Shown here: positions 23,083 to 35,160 of the stretch, piece by piece
Layout of the letters: each line of letters begins with the position of its first letter
Numbering within the stretch: the stretch's first letter is position 1
Source: Molossus alvarezi
Lineage: Eukaryota; Chordata; Mammalia; Chiroptera; Molossidae
Direction: 5' to 3'
NCBI GenBank assembly: GCA_037176705.1
Contig: CM073891.1
Coordinates: 53,198,571-53,262,570 of the forward strand
DNA: 64,000 bases
The notes under the pieces: generated by a model
Told to the model about the DNA's origin: nothing
Database searches by the model: none
Seen by the model: only the letters and a program-made list of their open reading frames with translations
Program-made: the position numbers and the translations under genes

Positions 23083-23290
23083 CAGTGGTTCTCAACCTTT
23101 GGGGGTCGAACGACCCTTTCACAGGGGTCACCCAAGACCATCGGGAAACACATATTTCCGATGACAATTCATAACAGTAGAAAAATTACAGTTATGAAAT
23201 AGCAACGAAAATAATTTTATGGTTGGGGGTCACCACAACATGAGGAACTGTATCAAAGGGTCGCGGCATTAGGAAGGTTGAGAACCACTG
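23083..23290. mobile_element. hAT-type MITE (URR-like), 208 bp
   Basis: Ends CAGTGGTTCTCAACCTT and AAGGTTGAGAACCACTG are perfect 17-bp inverted repeats. TTCTAGGA is duplicated exactly at 23075-23082 and 23291-23298, the 8-bp TSD expected of hAT transposons. The interior has GGGGTCGAACGACCC and is non-coding. The copy at 58821-59038 is in the opposite orientation. Confidence 0.95.
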
Positions 23291-24147
23291 TTCTAGGAGA
23301 ACAGGGAAACCTTGAAGGGGAGGCAATTACTGTTGGATTTGGTGGAAACTGGGGCTCAGACTGGTAAGTAAAAGGCACCAGAGAGGGGGAAATATGGTGG
23401 CCGAGTGAATGAAAGCTACATAGATGATCTCCCAGGACCAAACGTGAATCACCACTAAAATAAAGACAAATCGTGGGAAAAAAGCAACAGAAAAGCAATG
23501 GGAAGGGATTATATAACCACAGACACTGGTAGGATCTGTGGAGGCACAAGAGGGTGGCAGCTGGGAACCCACAGACAGCAGTGGCCTTAGCTGTGAACAG
23601 TACCCTCAGGTTAAAATCCCAAGCCCGCTCCACAGCACAGAGGGGCAGGACAGAGCACTAGATTAGCTACAGCCGCTCACCTTGTGCTCTGGCAGAGGGA
23701 GGGTGGACTGGACTGGAACTCTGTGGGGACACCTGGGATTTGGAGGGCACTCAGAGATTTTGCAGAGTCTCGACCACAAAGGATGGTGGCCAGCTTGCTT
23801 CTTCCCGGAGCTGTATGGAGAAAGAGCAGCCCCTCCCTCAGAGATTCAGCTTCCACCAGGTGAGCCAAAGAAATACAAATTGAGGCTCATTAACAACTAG
23901 CATCTGTCCCACCCTCTGGAAATCCTCTTACCCAGAACATCGGAAGGCTACATTCCAAGGCCCTCAGTAACTGAGACTAATAACCTCCAGGCAAAAAGCT
24001 AAAGGATAACTGAACCTTTCCTGGGTTTGCAAATCTACCCAGGAAAGTAAAACTTGACAGTGGGGTTTACTGTGGGCCCTCCCATGCTCATCCAAACCCA
24101 GTAGAGGGAGCTACAAACAGCAGAACACCAACACCCACAGGGGAAAC

Positions 24148-24725
24148 TTGACAGGTTCCAAAACCCACAGAGATGGCCAAAATGGTGAAACAAACAAATC
24201 CCAAATGAAAGAACAAGAGAACTCTACTGAAGATGAGATCAATGAAATGCAGTTAAGCAAGTTATCAGGGGTAGAGTTCAGAGCCATGATCTGGAGGAAG
24301 CTCAACAGCATGAGTAAGGATATCAACACCATGAGTAAAGATATAGAAACATTAAAACCAACTAAGTGGAAATGAAGAATGACATTGCAGAAATAAAGAA
24401 CACATTGGAAGGACTAACCAGCGAAGTAGAGGAAGCTGAGGACTGGATCAGTGAATTAGAAGACTGGAGGAAAAAAATCAACCAATCAGCCCTGGCCAGT
24501 TTGGCTCAGCGGTTAGAGCGTCGACCTGCGGTCTGGAGAGACCCGGGTTCGGTTCCCGCTAAGGGCACGTACTTCGGTTGCAGTTTGTCCCCGGCCCTGG
24601 TTGGTCGTGCGGGTGGCAGCCACTCGATGTGTCCCTTCACGTCGATGTTTCTGTCTGTCTCTCCCTTCCTCTCTCTCCCTCCCACTCTATCTGTACAAAA
24701 AATGAAAAAATATCCTCGGGTGAGG

Positions 24726-24763
<38 letters not shown>

Positions 24764-25240
24764 ACCAATCAGAAAACCAAAAGGAAAAATAATTAAAAAA
24801 CACAAAGATAGCTTAAGAGAACTTGGGACAACTGGAAACATAATAATATTTGCATCATAAGAGTCCCCAAAGAAGAAGAAAATGAGCAAGGGTTAGAGAA
24901 TATATTTGAAGAAATAGTGACAGAAAACTTTCCTAACTTAGTGAAGGAAGAAGGCATTCAAGTTCAAGAAGCACAGAGAGCCCCAAGGAAGAAGAACCCA
25001 AACAGGCCCACACCAAGACACATAGTAATTAAAATGCCAAAAATTAAAGGCAAAGAAAGAATCCTAAAAGCAGCAAGAGATAAGCAACAGGTTACCTACA
25101 AAGGAAACCCCATAAGGCTCTCAGCTGACTTCTCACAAGAAACACTGCAGGCCAGAAAGGAATGGCATGAAGTAATCAAGGTCATGAAAAACAAGGTTCT
25201 GAATCCAAGACTACTCTACCCAGCAAGTCATTCAAAATAG
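24148..25240 (+). pseudogene. L1 ORF1 pseudogene, frameshifted and SINE-split
   Basis: The coiled-coil part reads NSMSKDINTMSKDIETLK, then a frameshift near 24370 leads to MKNDIAEIKNTLEGLTSE. A SINE occupies 24489-24760. The C-terminal RNA-binding part resumes as RLSADFSQETLQARKEW and NPRLLYPASHSK. ORF1p normally coats L1 RNA; this copy cannot be translated whole. Confidence 0.85.
24489..24760 (+). mobile_element. Young VES-type SINE in L1 ORF1
   Basis: Starts GCCCTGGCCAGTTTGGCTCAG, ends with the hairpin ATCCTCGGGTGAGGAT and 33 A residues (24728-24760). The flank TCAACCAATCAG is repeated on both sides within the L1. It is nearly identical to 52712-52960, which suggests recent activity of this subfamily. 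Confidence 0.96.
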
Positions 25241-25388
25241 AAGGTACAGTACAGAGCTTCCCAGACGGGGGAAAAAAAAAAGGATAAGGGAATATATTAG
25301 CACCAAACTAGCACTGCAAGAAATGTTAAAAGGACTGCTGTAATTAGTAGAAGAAATAGGAAGAAAAATATAACCACACTAAACAAAA

Positions 25389-27072
25389 ATGGCAATAAAT
25401 AAGTACATATCAATAATCACCTTAAATGTAAATGGATTGAGTGTTCCAATAAAAAGAAACAGAGTAGCGGACTGAAAAGAAAGCATGACTCACATATATG
25501 TTGTTTACAAGAGACCCACCTCACAGCTAAAGACTCACAAAGGTTGAAAGTGAAGTGATGGAAAAAAATCTTCCAAGCAAATGGAAAGGGAAAAAAAGCT
25601 GGGGTAGCAATACTCATATCTGATAAATTAGATTTCAAAATGAAGGTCATAACTAGAGACAAGGAAGGCCATTGCATAATATTGAAAGGATCTATCCAAC
25701 AGGAAGATATAATTTTGGTAAACATATATGCACCTAATATAGGAGCACCAAAATATATTAAAAATCTTCTGGAGCCCTGGCCAGACTGGCTCAGCAGTTA
25801 GAGTATTGGCCCACGTACCAGTGAGACCAGGGTTCAGTTCCTGATAAGGGCAAGTACCTCAGTTGCAGTTTGTCCCCGGCCCTGGTTGGGTCGTGTGGGT
25901 GGCGACCACTTGATGTGTCCCTTTCACGTCGATGTTTCTCTCTCTCTCTCCCTCCCACTTTATCTGAACAAAATACCGAAAAACGTCCTCGGGTGAGGAT
26001 AAAAAACAAACAAACAACAAAAAAACAACCTGGTACTGGTACAAGAATAGGCACATAGATCAATGGAATAAACAGAGAACCCAGAAATTGACCCAAAACA
26101 TTATGCTCAATTAATATTCACCAAAGGTGGCAAGAGCATACAGTGGAGTAAAGACAGCCTCTTTAATAAATGGTGTTGGGAAAATTGGACAGCTACATGC
26201 AAAAAAATGAAATTAGACCATCAACTTACACCATACACAAGAATAAACTCAAAATGGATAAAAGACTTAAATGTGACTCATGAATCCATATAAATCCTAG
26301 AGGAAAATGTAGGCAGCAAAATTTCACACATCATACGCAGCAGAGTTTTCACTAATACATCAGCTAAGGCAACAGAAACAAAGGAAAAAATAAACACGTG
26401 GGACTACATCAAACTAAAAAGCTGCTGCGTAGCAAAAGATACAACCATCAAAATGGGAAGGCAACCCACTGTATGGGAGAGCATAATTGCCAATGATACA
26501 TCAGATAAGGGGTTACTTTCCAAAATATATAAAGTGCTCGTACAACTCAACAAAGGAAGACAAAGAACCCAATTAAAAAATGGGCAGAAGAGCTGAATAG
26601 ACACCTCTCTATAGAGGACATACAAATGGCCAAGAGACATATGAAGAAATGCTCAACATCACTAATCATCACAGAGATGCAAATTAAAACCACAATGAGG
26701 TATCACCTCACACCTGTCAGAATGGCTGCCATTAACAAATCATCAAACAACAAGTGCTGGCAAGGATGTGGAGAAAATGGGACTCTAGTACACTGCTGGT
26801 GGGAATGCAAACTGGTGCAGCCACTATGGAAAACAATACAGTGTTACCTCAAAAAATTAAAAATTGAACTTCCATTTGACCCAGTGATCCCACTTCTAGG
26901 CATATACCCTAAGAAGCCTGAAACACCAATCAGAAAGAATATATGTACCCCCATGTTCATAGCAGCACTATTTACAATAGCTAAGATCTGGAAACAGCCC
27001 AAATCTCCACCAGTAGATGAATGGATAAAAAACCTTGGTACATATACACAATGGAGTACTATGCAGCTGTAA
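25389..27072 (+). pseudogene. L1 ORF2 pseudogene, missing the RT core
   Basis: The start reads MAINKYISIITLNVNGLS, the endonuclease N-terminus. The QETHL and VNIYAPN endonuclease motifs can be read with frame changes. After the SINE the C-terminal section includes [20 protein letters not shown], the L1 cysteine-rich region. Multiple stops and shifts. Confidence 0.85.
25774..26026 (+). mobile_element. VES-type SINE at the L1 deletion junction
   Basis: Head GCCCTGGCCAGACTGGCTCAG, tail GTCCTCGGGTGAGGAT then a CAAA-rich end. L1 sequence on the two sides comes from positions about 2 kb apart in ORF2, and no TSD is visible. Confidence 0.94.
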
Positions 27073-28778
27073 GAAAGAAAGATCTCTTATCCTTTGAGAT
27101 GACATGGAGGTACCTGGGAAGTATTATCCTAAGTGATAAAAGCCAAGCAGAGAAAGGCAAATATAATATGATCTCATTTATTTGTGGAATGTAATGAACA
27201 TAACAGTCTGAAGAACAGGGAAGTCCCAGAGATGTGGAAGTAGGGTATAGACTGACAATCCCCAGAAGATGGGGGTGGGGGAAGATAAAACACAGAATTT
27301 ATATGCATGTATGCATAACCAATAGACATGGCTAACAAAGCTGAGGACAAGAAGGGGAGGGAGCGGGAGAAGGCTGTCAATGAGGGAAAAGGGAGAAACA
27401 TCTGTAACAAAAATAAATTTTTTTAAAAAGGAGTGTTACAATGTGTGTTTTCTCTCTATGAAAATCAACATGGGACCTTAATTCATTCAGAAAGCCTTGA
27501 GAGTCAGACCTACAAATGAATACTGACTTTTTCACTTAAAATTTGTCCTTGATTACACCACTGATTTCAATATAGTATGCCTTCCATAAATGATGCTATT
27601 AGTATTAGTTTTAACACTAACTTTTTAATTTTTAAAGAATGGTATTGATGTCAATAACCGTGAAGCAGTTTACAAAGTGAACAGATGTTGAAGATATAAC
27701 AAGAGCTCTTCTTTCTAAAAGAAAAGATCATGTTAAAGGGGGAAATTTGGAAGTTTTCAATTCATGAGAATTCTTTATTTGCAAACAGTAATGGAGTATT
27801 GGTAGTGATGGTTTTTGTTTTTGAAGGATGTGGAAAGCGATGGGGGTAAAACTATGTGCATTACGTAACATTTTTAAAGCTGTCACAGATTTAAGATCTC
27901 TTGACTCACTTAAGAGCTGAAAAAATTGATCACATTTAATGTAGTTAGATATAAAGTCCTAAAAATTTTTTAAATTCATTATTTTCTACTTTTTAAAGTA
28001 TGTTTGGTAGAAAAACATGTCTTTTCTATTCATCTGGAAATTTTTCAGGGTGGTGGTGGTGGTTTTTTCCCCCCAAAACCCTCTTATCTGTTGTTATGGA
28101 GGATCTCCTGTCAGAAGTTTACATTTAAATAAAATAAAGCAGTTGTAGTGATGTAGTGATGTGCTTTGTTTCCCCCTCTTTTTGTAAATACAAGTGTTCA
28201 TCAGTCTTATCCTAAGAAGATATGAAATTACTTTAAAAAACTTAAACTGATATTAACCAAACTAGAAGGCAAACAACGGCCCATAAATAAATGCATTCTA
28301 ATAGGAATTTTTATAGAATTCACAAGGGATGTCATCCTGACCATCTTGTTCACAGAGCTGGGTTTAATGTTTTATGGCAGGAGCCTCTTACTTTTTTTTG
28401 ATATATAAGAAACAGAGAAAAAAACTTCTGAAAGAGGAGTGTGCTGGTGAGTTTTCACTGCAACCTAAGTCATTGTTTTGAAAAATGATTGCTTAACTAA
28501 CAGAGTGCTTTTTCTTATTTCCTCTTTAGAAGCTTTAATTACTACAAGATTATAATGGAAATAAAGTTGAATGTCTTGCCTTAGATACCCAAAAGACTGT
28601 AATTGAAAAGAAACACTAGTTAAAATTCAAACATTCTCTCTCTTTTTTTTATTATTGTTAACCCCCTGGATCTCATGGGGCACAACTGAAAGCACAAGAG
28701 TTCAAGGTTCTAGTTGTGTTATAATGATCAGTGAGCTCACAGGTTTTGTAATACAACGAGGAAGAAGTGTGAAATACC

Positions 28779-28966
28779 ACAGTGGTTAAGAGCATGGGTT
28801 TTGTTGTCAATGAACTGGATCTCAATTCTAACATTAGCTCTAATGAGAACTTGAGCAAGTTCTCATTTGTAAAATCAAGACTACAATAATATCTCGTCAA
28901 GTTGAAATGGAGATTTAAAGAGATAATGTAATTAATTACACCTTAGTAAATGCTTGATTAATGGTA
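28779..28966 (+). mobile_element. MIR SINE
   Basis: Starts CACAGTGGTTAAGAGCATGG, a hallmark of MIR, and continues through a degraded core to TAGTAAATGCTTGATTAATG. Confidence 0.8.
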
Positions 28967-29279
28967 AATCCTTTCTACAAGCTTCATGTGTAATAAATCA
29001 CTCACTTTTCTGTGATAAGTGCTTTTGACAAAAGAAGAAATAGTAATTTATAATGTCCTAATAACTCATACTCTTGACAGAAGTTACTCTCAATGCCTTG
29101 AAAGTAAGGAAACATTGACCACCTGGGAGTAAGGAAAAGACACTGCTGTTTAAGTAAAATATACTGAGGAATAAAAGCAGTGTACCAGGAACAATGCTCC
29201 CCATTCATTCATTTTTGTAATAAGCTCTGATACTTTTGATTTCTTTGCATTAATAAGCTCTCCAATAAACTTATTACAG

Positions 29280-29414
29280 GCTCTATTCTGGTCAAGGTTG
29301 CATCTTCTCTTCAAGCTCATTTACAGTTATCAGGAAAAGAGGTCGATGTGAACTCAGAAGTTCATGTTCAAGAGATGGCTAAAGCTCATAAAGATGATGG
29401 TGTAATAGTTACTG
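29280..29414 (+). CDS. FAM185A: FAM185A coding exon
   Basis: Acceptor CTTATTACAG, donor GTAAGG. 135 nt, open, phase 1 on both sides. It encodes SILVKVASSLQAHLQLSGKE, then VDVNSEVHVQEMAKAHKDDG, matching remembered FAM185A (SSLQAHLQLSGKEVDVNSEV). The strand pattern ends and a more charged segment follows (MAKAHKDDG). This exon sits 20.5 kb upstream of the last one. Confidence 0.94.
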
Positions 29415-29639
29415 GTAAGGAGGTTACACTTTGCTGTATAAGATAAGCAATCATTGATACACGTAAGTAGAAATATGGTATGCTTAATTTCAGTTTTAGT
29501 GTTTTATTTTTCATTGTCACATTTTGGTGTTTGACACTGTTTTCTTCCAACTGATTATTAGTAACACAATACAGAGATTTTGTTTGAAATATTAACTAGT
29601 CCATTGGATAAACTCAATTTAAAAATTTTTCTTATCTTG

Positions 29640-30112
29640 AAGAGATATTTGCACACCATGTTTATAGCAGCATTGTTCACCATCACCAAGAGGTAGAAGC
29701 AAGTCATATGTCTGTTGATGGATGAATGGATAAATGAAATGTGGAATATATTACACACAGTGGAATATTATTCAGCATTTAAAAGGAAGAAAGGCCTGTT
29801 ACAACATGGATGAAAAGGATATTATGCTAAGTGAATTCAACCAGTCATAAAAAGACAAGTACTGTATGATTTCACTTATATGAGATACCTAAAGGAGTCA
29901 GACTTATAGAAACAGAAAGAAAGGGGAGGGGAAAATGAGGAGTTATACAATGGGTATAGAGTTTCTGTTTTGCAAGATGAAAAAGTTCTGGAGATCTGTT
30001 TGCATAACTGTAAATATACTTACCACTACTGAACTGTAAACTTAAAAATAGTTAAGATGATAAACTTTATGTAATGTGTTTTTACCCGAATTTAAATTTT
30101 TTTAAATTACTT
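29640..30112 (+). mobile_element. Old L1 3' fragment
   Basis: Contains CACCATGTTTATAGCAGCAT, the GATGGATGAATGGATAAA block and GTACTGTATGATTTCACTTA, the conserved end of L1 ORF2 and its 3'-UTR, ending T/A-rich. Many stops. Older than the L1s at 38-44 kb. Confidence 0.85.
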
Positions 30113-31057
30113 AAAAAAAAATTTTCTGGCACAGCAGCTTTCTAATTCTTGGACTTAAAAATTAACAAAATACATATAATGCAAGATATAAAGTTAACTT
30201 GGTTTGATTAGGAATTTGGTTTGGGACTATGCATATCAAACCCAGAAATGTGAATAGCTTTGCACATTTTCCCTAATTACCTCTAGCTGTATTGATCACT
30301 GATAGTAATTTTAAAAATATTTATTGTATAGATAATACATATATATACTAAAAAGAAGTTAATGCTGGTGAGGTTTTCCTTTAAATCTTACCAGCATCAA
30401 AAAAGAAAGTGTGTGGTGGTGGTGGTGGTGGCTCTGGTTGTGGGGTATCTTCATAAGATCAAGCTTCAGTTTTAAATATGCATTGTATATGTTAAGAAAG
30501 CAGTCTGTTAAAAATCATAGATTATTAACAAAAAGCAAAAGTAATAAAAATAATACCCATACACTCTCAGGTCTAACTCAGTGCTTAATAGGCAACTCTA
30601 GTTACATGATGAAAACTTAAGTGTATTAAATGTGGTAAGAATCAACTTCTTGGGATTTAATCTCGTGAGTTTGATAAGGAGCCAGTAGAATTACTTTTTT
30701 TTTTCCCCATAATCTAAAGACAAATTTGTTTAACAGTGTTCTAAATGATAGCATAATCAAATTATTTTACATATGTTAAGAATGTTTGAATTATAAATTG
30801 TCATTTTTTATTCTGTTACTCATAAAATCATATGTTTTACTGAAATTTAGATTTTGTTTTCAGTTTTAAAACACTATTCTCATAACTTCAGCCATTAAAA
30901 CAAAGACCTCTTTAAATCATTTCAGAACACTTACTAGTTCTGTCATCGGATAAAATTGGCATCTGCAGACCTGATATCTTTATTAACTTCTTGCCCATTT
31001 TTATTCCACTAAACCAATACCACCTCAAACTTAATATATTTAAAAACAAGCATTATC

Positions 31058-31310
31058 GCCCTGATCGGTTTGGCTCAGCAGTAGAGTGGCCCTCGGACCA
31101 ATGAGTTGCATTGCAGGTTCAATTCCGGCCAAGGGCATGTACCTTGATTGTGGTTCGTCCCCAGCCCTGGTTTGGGTCGTGTGGTAGGCATCCAGTCGAT
31201 GTGTCCCTTTCACGTCAATGTTTCTCTCTCCCTTTCTCCTCTCTCCCTCCCACTTTATCTGAGGATAAATAGAAAAATATCCTCGGGTAATGATTAAAAA
31301 AATAAAAAAA
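31058..31310 (+). mobile_element. VES-type SINE with 18-bp TSD
   Basis: Head GCCCTGATCGGTTTGGCTCAG, tail ATCCTCGGGTAATGAT. TTAAAAACAAGCATTATC is exact at 31040-31057 and 31311-31328. Confidence 0.96.
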
Positions 31311-31386
31311 TTAAAAACAAGCATTATCTTTCCCTCGTCTAGCTCTTCCTCCTGCTGTCTTCTGTATTTTCCTTCATTTGGTCAGT

Positions 31387-31910
31387 TGGTCACTCAATAA
31401 GCATTTATTGAGTCAGGCACTAAGAGAAATTGGGAGTGCAAAGCTGATAAAGTGTGGTCTGCTATCTGAGGAGCTCACACTCTGGTGAGGTAAGACAAGC
31501 CAGTGAATGCAGTAAAGTGGAGAAATGTTATAATAAAGTTATGTACATGGTACTGTGAGAGCATGTAGGTGACACATCCTAAATTAGACTAGCACTGTGT
31601 GTTGGGGAAATGAGAGAATCCAGAATAGCTAGGGTGTAGAGAGTAAGGGGGAAGGTGGCAGAAAAGGAGGCTGGAGTGTTGGAGAGGGGATCAGATCACA
31701 TAGGGCTGATTTTGATTTTATACTAAGTGCATTGCAAAGGCATTGAAAGGTTTTATTCTGGGGTTCACATAGATCTGTATATTAGAAAGGTCACTGAATG
31801 TTGAGTGGGGAAAGATTAGAACAGACAATGGTGGAATGAAGAAAAGGCTAATTAGCAGCAGGTTACTGCAGTAATTCAGGAGAGTTAAGTGGCCTGGACT
31901 TCACAGTGAT
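31387..31910 (-). mobile_element. L2 LINE 3' remnant, reverse strand
   Basis: AATAAGCATTTATTGAGTC at the left is the complement of the L2 3' end. The colinear blocks GATTTTGATTTTATACTAAG and GCAGGTTACTGCAGTAATTC follow as in the L2 complement. Confidence 0.65.
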
Positions 31911-33489
31911 CTGTATTAAATTCAACATGTAAATAAACCTTTAACAAATTTTGGCTGAAGAAAGAGATAAATGGATGCTATGAGGAAGATGCATGTTTAC
32001 CATATTGATTATTATGAAGTTTTTCAGCCTATTTATTTATTTTTTTGTGTTATTTGTTACTATGTCTTACAGTCTAGCCCCTAATTCCTAAACCAGGAAG
32101 CCTCAAATTGCAGAATGAATTTTATTTCCCATTCATAGTGCAAGATTCTAGGTACTGATCAGCAGAGTTCTTTTGTAGAATAGCAAATGATACACTATGA
32201 GATTGGGCCCCGGGTAGATCTATAGGTTGTCTCTGATACTAGTACAGAAGGACCTTAGATAAAGACAGAGCAGTCTTTTTTGGAGAGAACTGTATGAACA
32301 AGTGATTGGATTTAGAGAAACTTTCATAATTCAGTTTTAGAATTTGATTCTAAAACTGGTGCCCAAAAGACCACAGACCTTATTTAAGTAAATGGAATGT
32401 TTTAAGAGTCCTAGGAAATTAGGGCAGATTGTTTTTTTGTGTGTGTGAAGATTTTTTTATCTGAAACCCAATTTTAGAAATAATGAGTAGCTTTATATGT
32501 ATGTGAGTTATAGTCTTCTGAGCTCAGCTCATCTGGGTCTTTCTTACGGAGCCTTATGAAGCATAGAATGGGAATACCCTCTCTGCTAAGAAGTCTGGAT
32601 TGTTTCTGTAACATGACTTCTGCAAAAAGTCTTGCCATAAAATTTGGTCCCGAGAGCTCAGGCTCCCTGCAGGGTTAGATGTTTCAACCCTGTAATTTTA
32701 TTTGATTTCTTGCTTCATGGTTTCTCTTGCTGTTGCTGTCACTGATAAATAAAGATACATTCTGATTCTTGAAGTGATTTATAAGTCTTATGTGCTTTTT
32801 CTACATAAGCCTGGGACTTTATCAGGATGAAATATTTACCTATTAAAAAGATGTGCATGTGTATATTTTGGGGGGAATACATTCTCCAATCCTTATGAGT
32901 CCTTGTTTTTAACTTTCGTCTCTATCCATATATGGCAAAGTCAACTGATGGTGAATGATTTAAGTAAGATATTTCTAGGAAGTTGACTTCTCCATTAGGT
33001 TTTAGACTTGGTTCATCAACTTAGATATAAAACCTCACTGTGGAATATCAAGCCCAAAAATGCATGGTACAAAGTCCTTTTGTCTATTTTTTTAAATCAT
33101 TTTTTATTTTCAATTATAGTTGATATACATTATTATATTAGTTTCAGGTATACACCCCAGTGATTAGATATTATGTAATTTAATAAGTGATCATCCCAAT
33201 AAATCTTTCACTCATCTGACACCATATATAGTTATTAGAATATTACTGACTATATTCCCTATGCTGTATTTTATATCTCCATGGCTATTTTGTAACAACC
33301 AATTTGTACTTAATCCTTTCATCTTTTTTTCCCCATGCCCCAATCCCCCTCCCATCTTGGAACCTTTAGAATGTTCTCTGTATCTATGAGTCTGTTTCTG
33401 TTCTGCTTGTTTATTTTGTTTTTAGGTTCAGTTGTTGATAGGAATGTATTTTTTGCCATTTTATTGTTCATATTTTTTATCTTTTAATT

Positions 33490-33697
33490 TTTTTAATACT
33501 CACCTGAGAATATTTTTTCCATTGATTTTAAGAGGGAGCCCTGGCCGGTCTTGCTCAGTGGTTAGAGCATCACCCCACGGACCAAAGAGTCTTGCATTTG
33601 ATTCCAGTCAAGGACATGTACCTTGGTTGCGGTTTGTCCCCAGCCCTGGTCAGGGTCATGCGGGAGGCAACCAATCGATGTGTCTCTCTCACATCAG

Positions 33698-33740
<43 letters not shown>

Positions 33741-34021
33741 CCCTCACTCCCACTCTATCTGACAATAAATGGAAAAATATCCTCCAGTGAGGATTTAAAA
33801 GAAAAGAGAGAGTGGAAGGGAGGGAGGGGAAAAGAGACAGAAATATCAATGTGAGGGAGACACATTGATTGGTTGCCTCCCACACACGTGTGTCCCAACT
33901 GAGTCCAGGGATCGAACCTGCAACTCTCTTCTCCTTTTGGCAGCCCTTTGACCAAAAATCAAACCTGTGACACTTCAGTGTGTGCACTGACGCTCTAACC
34001 AGTGAGTCACACTGGGCAGGG
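33490..34021 (-). mobile_element. VES-type SINE, reverse strand, holding another SINE
   Basis: The outer element is present in two parts, 33490-33537 and 33803-34021, and reads tail to head on the + strand (ACTCACCTGAGAATATTTT ... CTAACCAGTGAGTCAC). The + strand SINE at 33538-33802 interrupts it. Confidence 0.88.
33538..33802 (+). mobile_element. VES-type SINE nested in another SINE
   Basis: Head GCCCTGGCCGGTCTTGCTCAG, a pure (TC)n run at 33701-33738, tail ATCCTCCAGTGAGGAT. It splits the reverse-strand SINE at 33490-34021. Confidence 0.92.
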
Positions 34022-34043
34022 TATATTCTTCTTCTTTTTTTTT

Positions 34044-35160
34044 TTAAAGACCCTTTACCATTTCATATAATACTGGTTTGGTGATGATTAACTTCTTTAG
34101 CATTTTCTTGTCTGAGAAGCTCTTCATCTCTCCTTCTATTCTAAATGATAGCTTTGAAGGGTAGAGTAGTCTTGGTTGCAGGTCCTTGCTTTTCATCATT
34201 TTGAATATTTCTTGCCAATCCCTTTTGGCCTGCAAAGTTTCTTTGAGAAATCAGCTGATGGTCTAATGGGAGCTCCCTTGTAGGTTTTCTCTTGTTGTTT
34301 TTAAGATTTTCTCTTTGACTTTAACCCTTAGCATTAAAAAAAAAAATTTTTTTTCCTTTATTGATTTTAGAGAGAGTGAGGAAGTGAAAGGGAGGGAGAG
34401 ATAGAAACATCGATGAGAGACAACATCGATTGGCCACCTCCCGCATGCCCCCCACTGGGGATCAGGCTCACAACCTGGGCATGTGTCCTGACCAGGAATT
34501 GAACCAGTGATCTCTTGGTGCATTGGTCCACACTCAACCACTGAGCCATACTGGCTGGACACCTTTTGCATTTTGATTATGATGTATCTTGGTGTAGGTC
34601 TCTTTGGCTTCATCTTGTTTGGGACTCTCTGTGCTTCCTGGACTTACTTGTCTCTTTCCTTCACCAAGTTAAAGAAGTTTTCTGTCATTATTCTTTCAAA
34701 TAGGTTTTTGATTTCTTGTTCTCTCTCTTCTCCTTCCGGCAGCCCAATGATGCAAATATTGGTATGCTTGAAGTTGTCTCAGAGGCTCCTTACACTATCC
34801 TCATTTTTTTGGATTTTTTTGTGTGTGTGTGCTGTTTTGAGTGGGTGATTTTTGCTTCCTCATATTCCAACTCACTGCTTTGATTCTTGGCTTCATCTAT
34901 TCTCTTGTTGATTCCCTGTATTATTCTTTATTTCAGTTAGTGTATCCTTCATTTCTGACTGGTTATTTTTTATGCTGTTGAGGTTCTCATTAAGTTTATT
35001 GAGCATCCTTATAACCTTTGTTTTGAAATCTTCATCTAGTAGGTTTTTGTCTCCATTTTGTTTAGTTCATTTTTCTGGAATTTTGTTCTGTTGTTTCATT
35101 TGGGCCGTTTCTTTGTCTCCTCATTTTGGCAGCCTCCCTCATTTATTTCTATGTATTAGG
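34044..35160 (-). pseudogene. HAL1 ORF1 remnant
   Basis: The C-terminal part is open at 34044-34235 and reads AKRDWQEIFKMMKSKDLQPR, then LLYPSKLSFRIEGEMKSFSD, the conserved C-terminal domain of L1-type ORF1p, ending MVKGL-stop. The upstream part (34561-35160) is degraded and a SINE lies at 34347-34560. ORF1p binds the element RNA; no ORF2 follows the stop. Confidence 0.78.
34347..34560 (-). mobile_element. VES-type SINE in HAL1 ORF1
   Basis: Reverse complement of the AATCAATAAA-tail class: TTATTGATTTTAGAGAGAG, the CCCCCCACTGGGGATC block and TGAGCCATACTGGCTGGAC at the head. Confidence 0.93.

Larger units (their letters stand above)
23385..27427 (+). mobile_element. L1 retrotransposon, internally deleted, dead
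   Basis: Order: 5'-UTR (about 23385-24147), degenerate ORF1 (about 24148-25240), ORF2 start (25389) through the endonuclease region to 25771, a SINE, then the ORF2 C-terminal part (26027-27072), 3'-UTR and A-rich end. About two thirds of ORF2, including all of the reverse transcriptase core, is absent. The gap coincides with the SINE at 25774-26026. The left border is approximate and I found no TSD. Confidence 0.85.
21277..29279 (+). other. FAM185A: FAM185A intron, 8.0 kb
   Basis: GT...AG intron containing a SINE, a hAT MITE, a 4-kb internally deleted L1 and a MIR. The stretches 21277-21770, 21988-23074, 27428-28778 and 28967-29279 hold no feature I can assign. Confidence 0.85.

Noticed and set aside
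23253..23633. 126-codon - strand frame
   Set aside because: Overlaps the hAT MITE end and L1 5'-UTR in antisense; no family match.
24366..24860. 164-codon open frame
   Set aside because: A chimera of L1 ORF1, a SINE and a poly(A)-encoded lysine run, not a gene.
33086..33440. Considered as a separate old L1 3'-UTR unrelated to the ORF1 part at 34 kb
   Set aside because: The near-perfect TSD spans both parts and they are colinear once SINEs are removed, so a single HAL1-like element is simpler.
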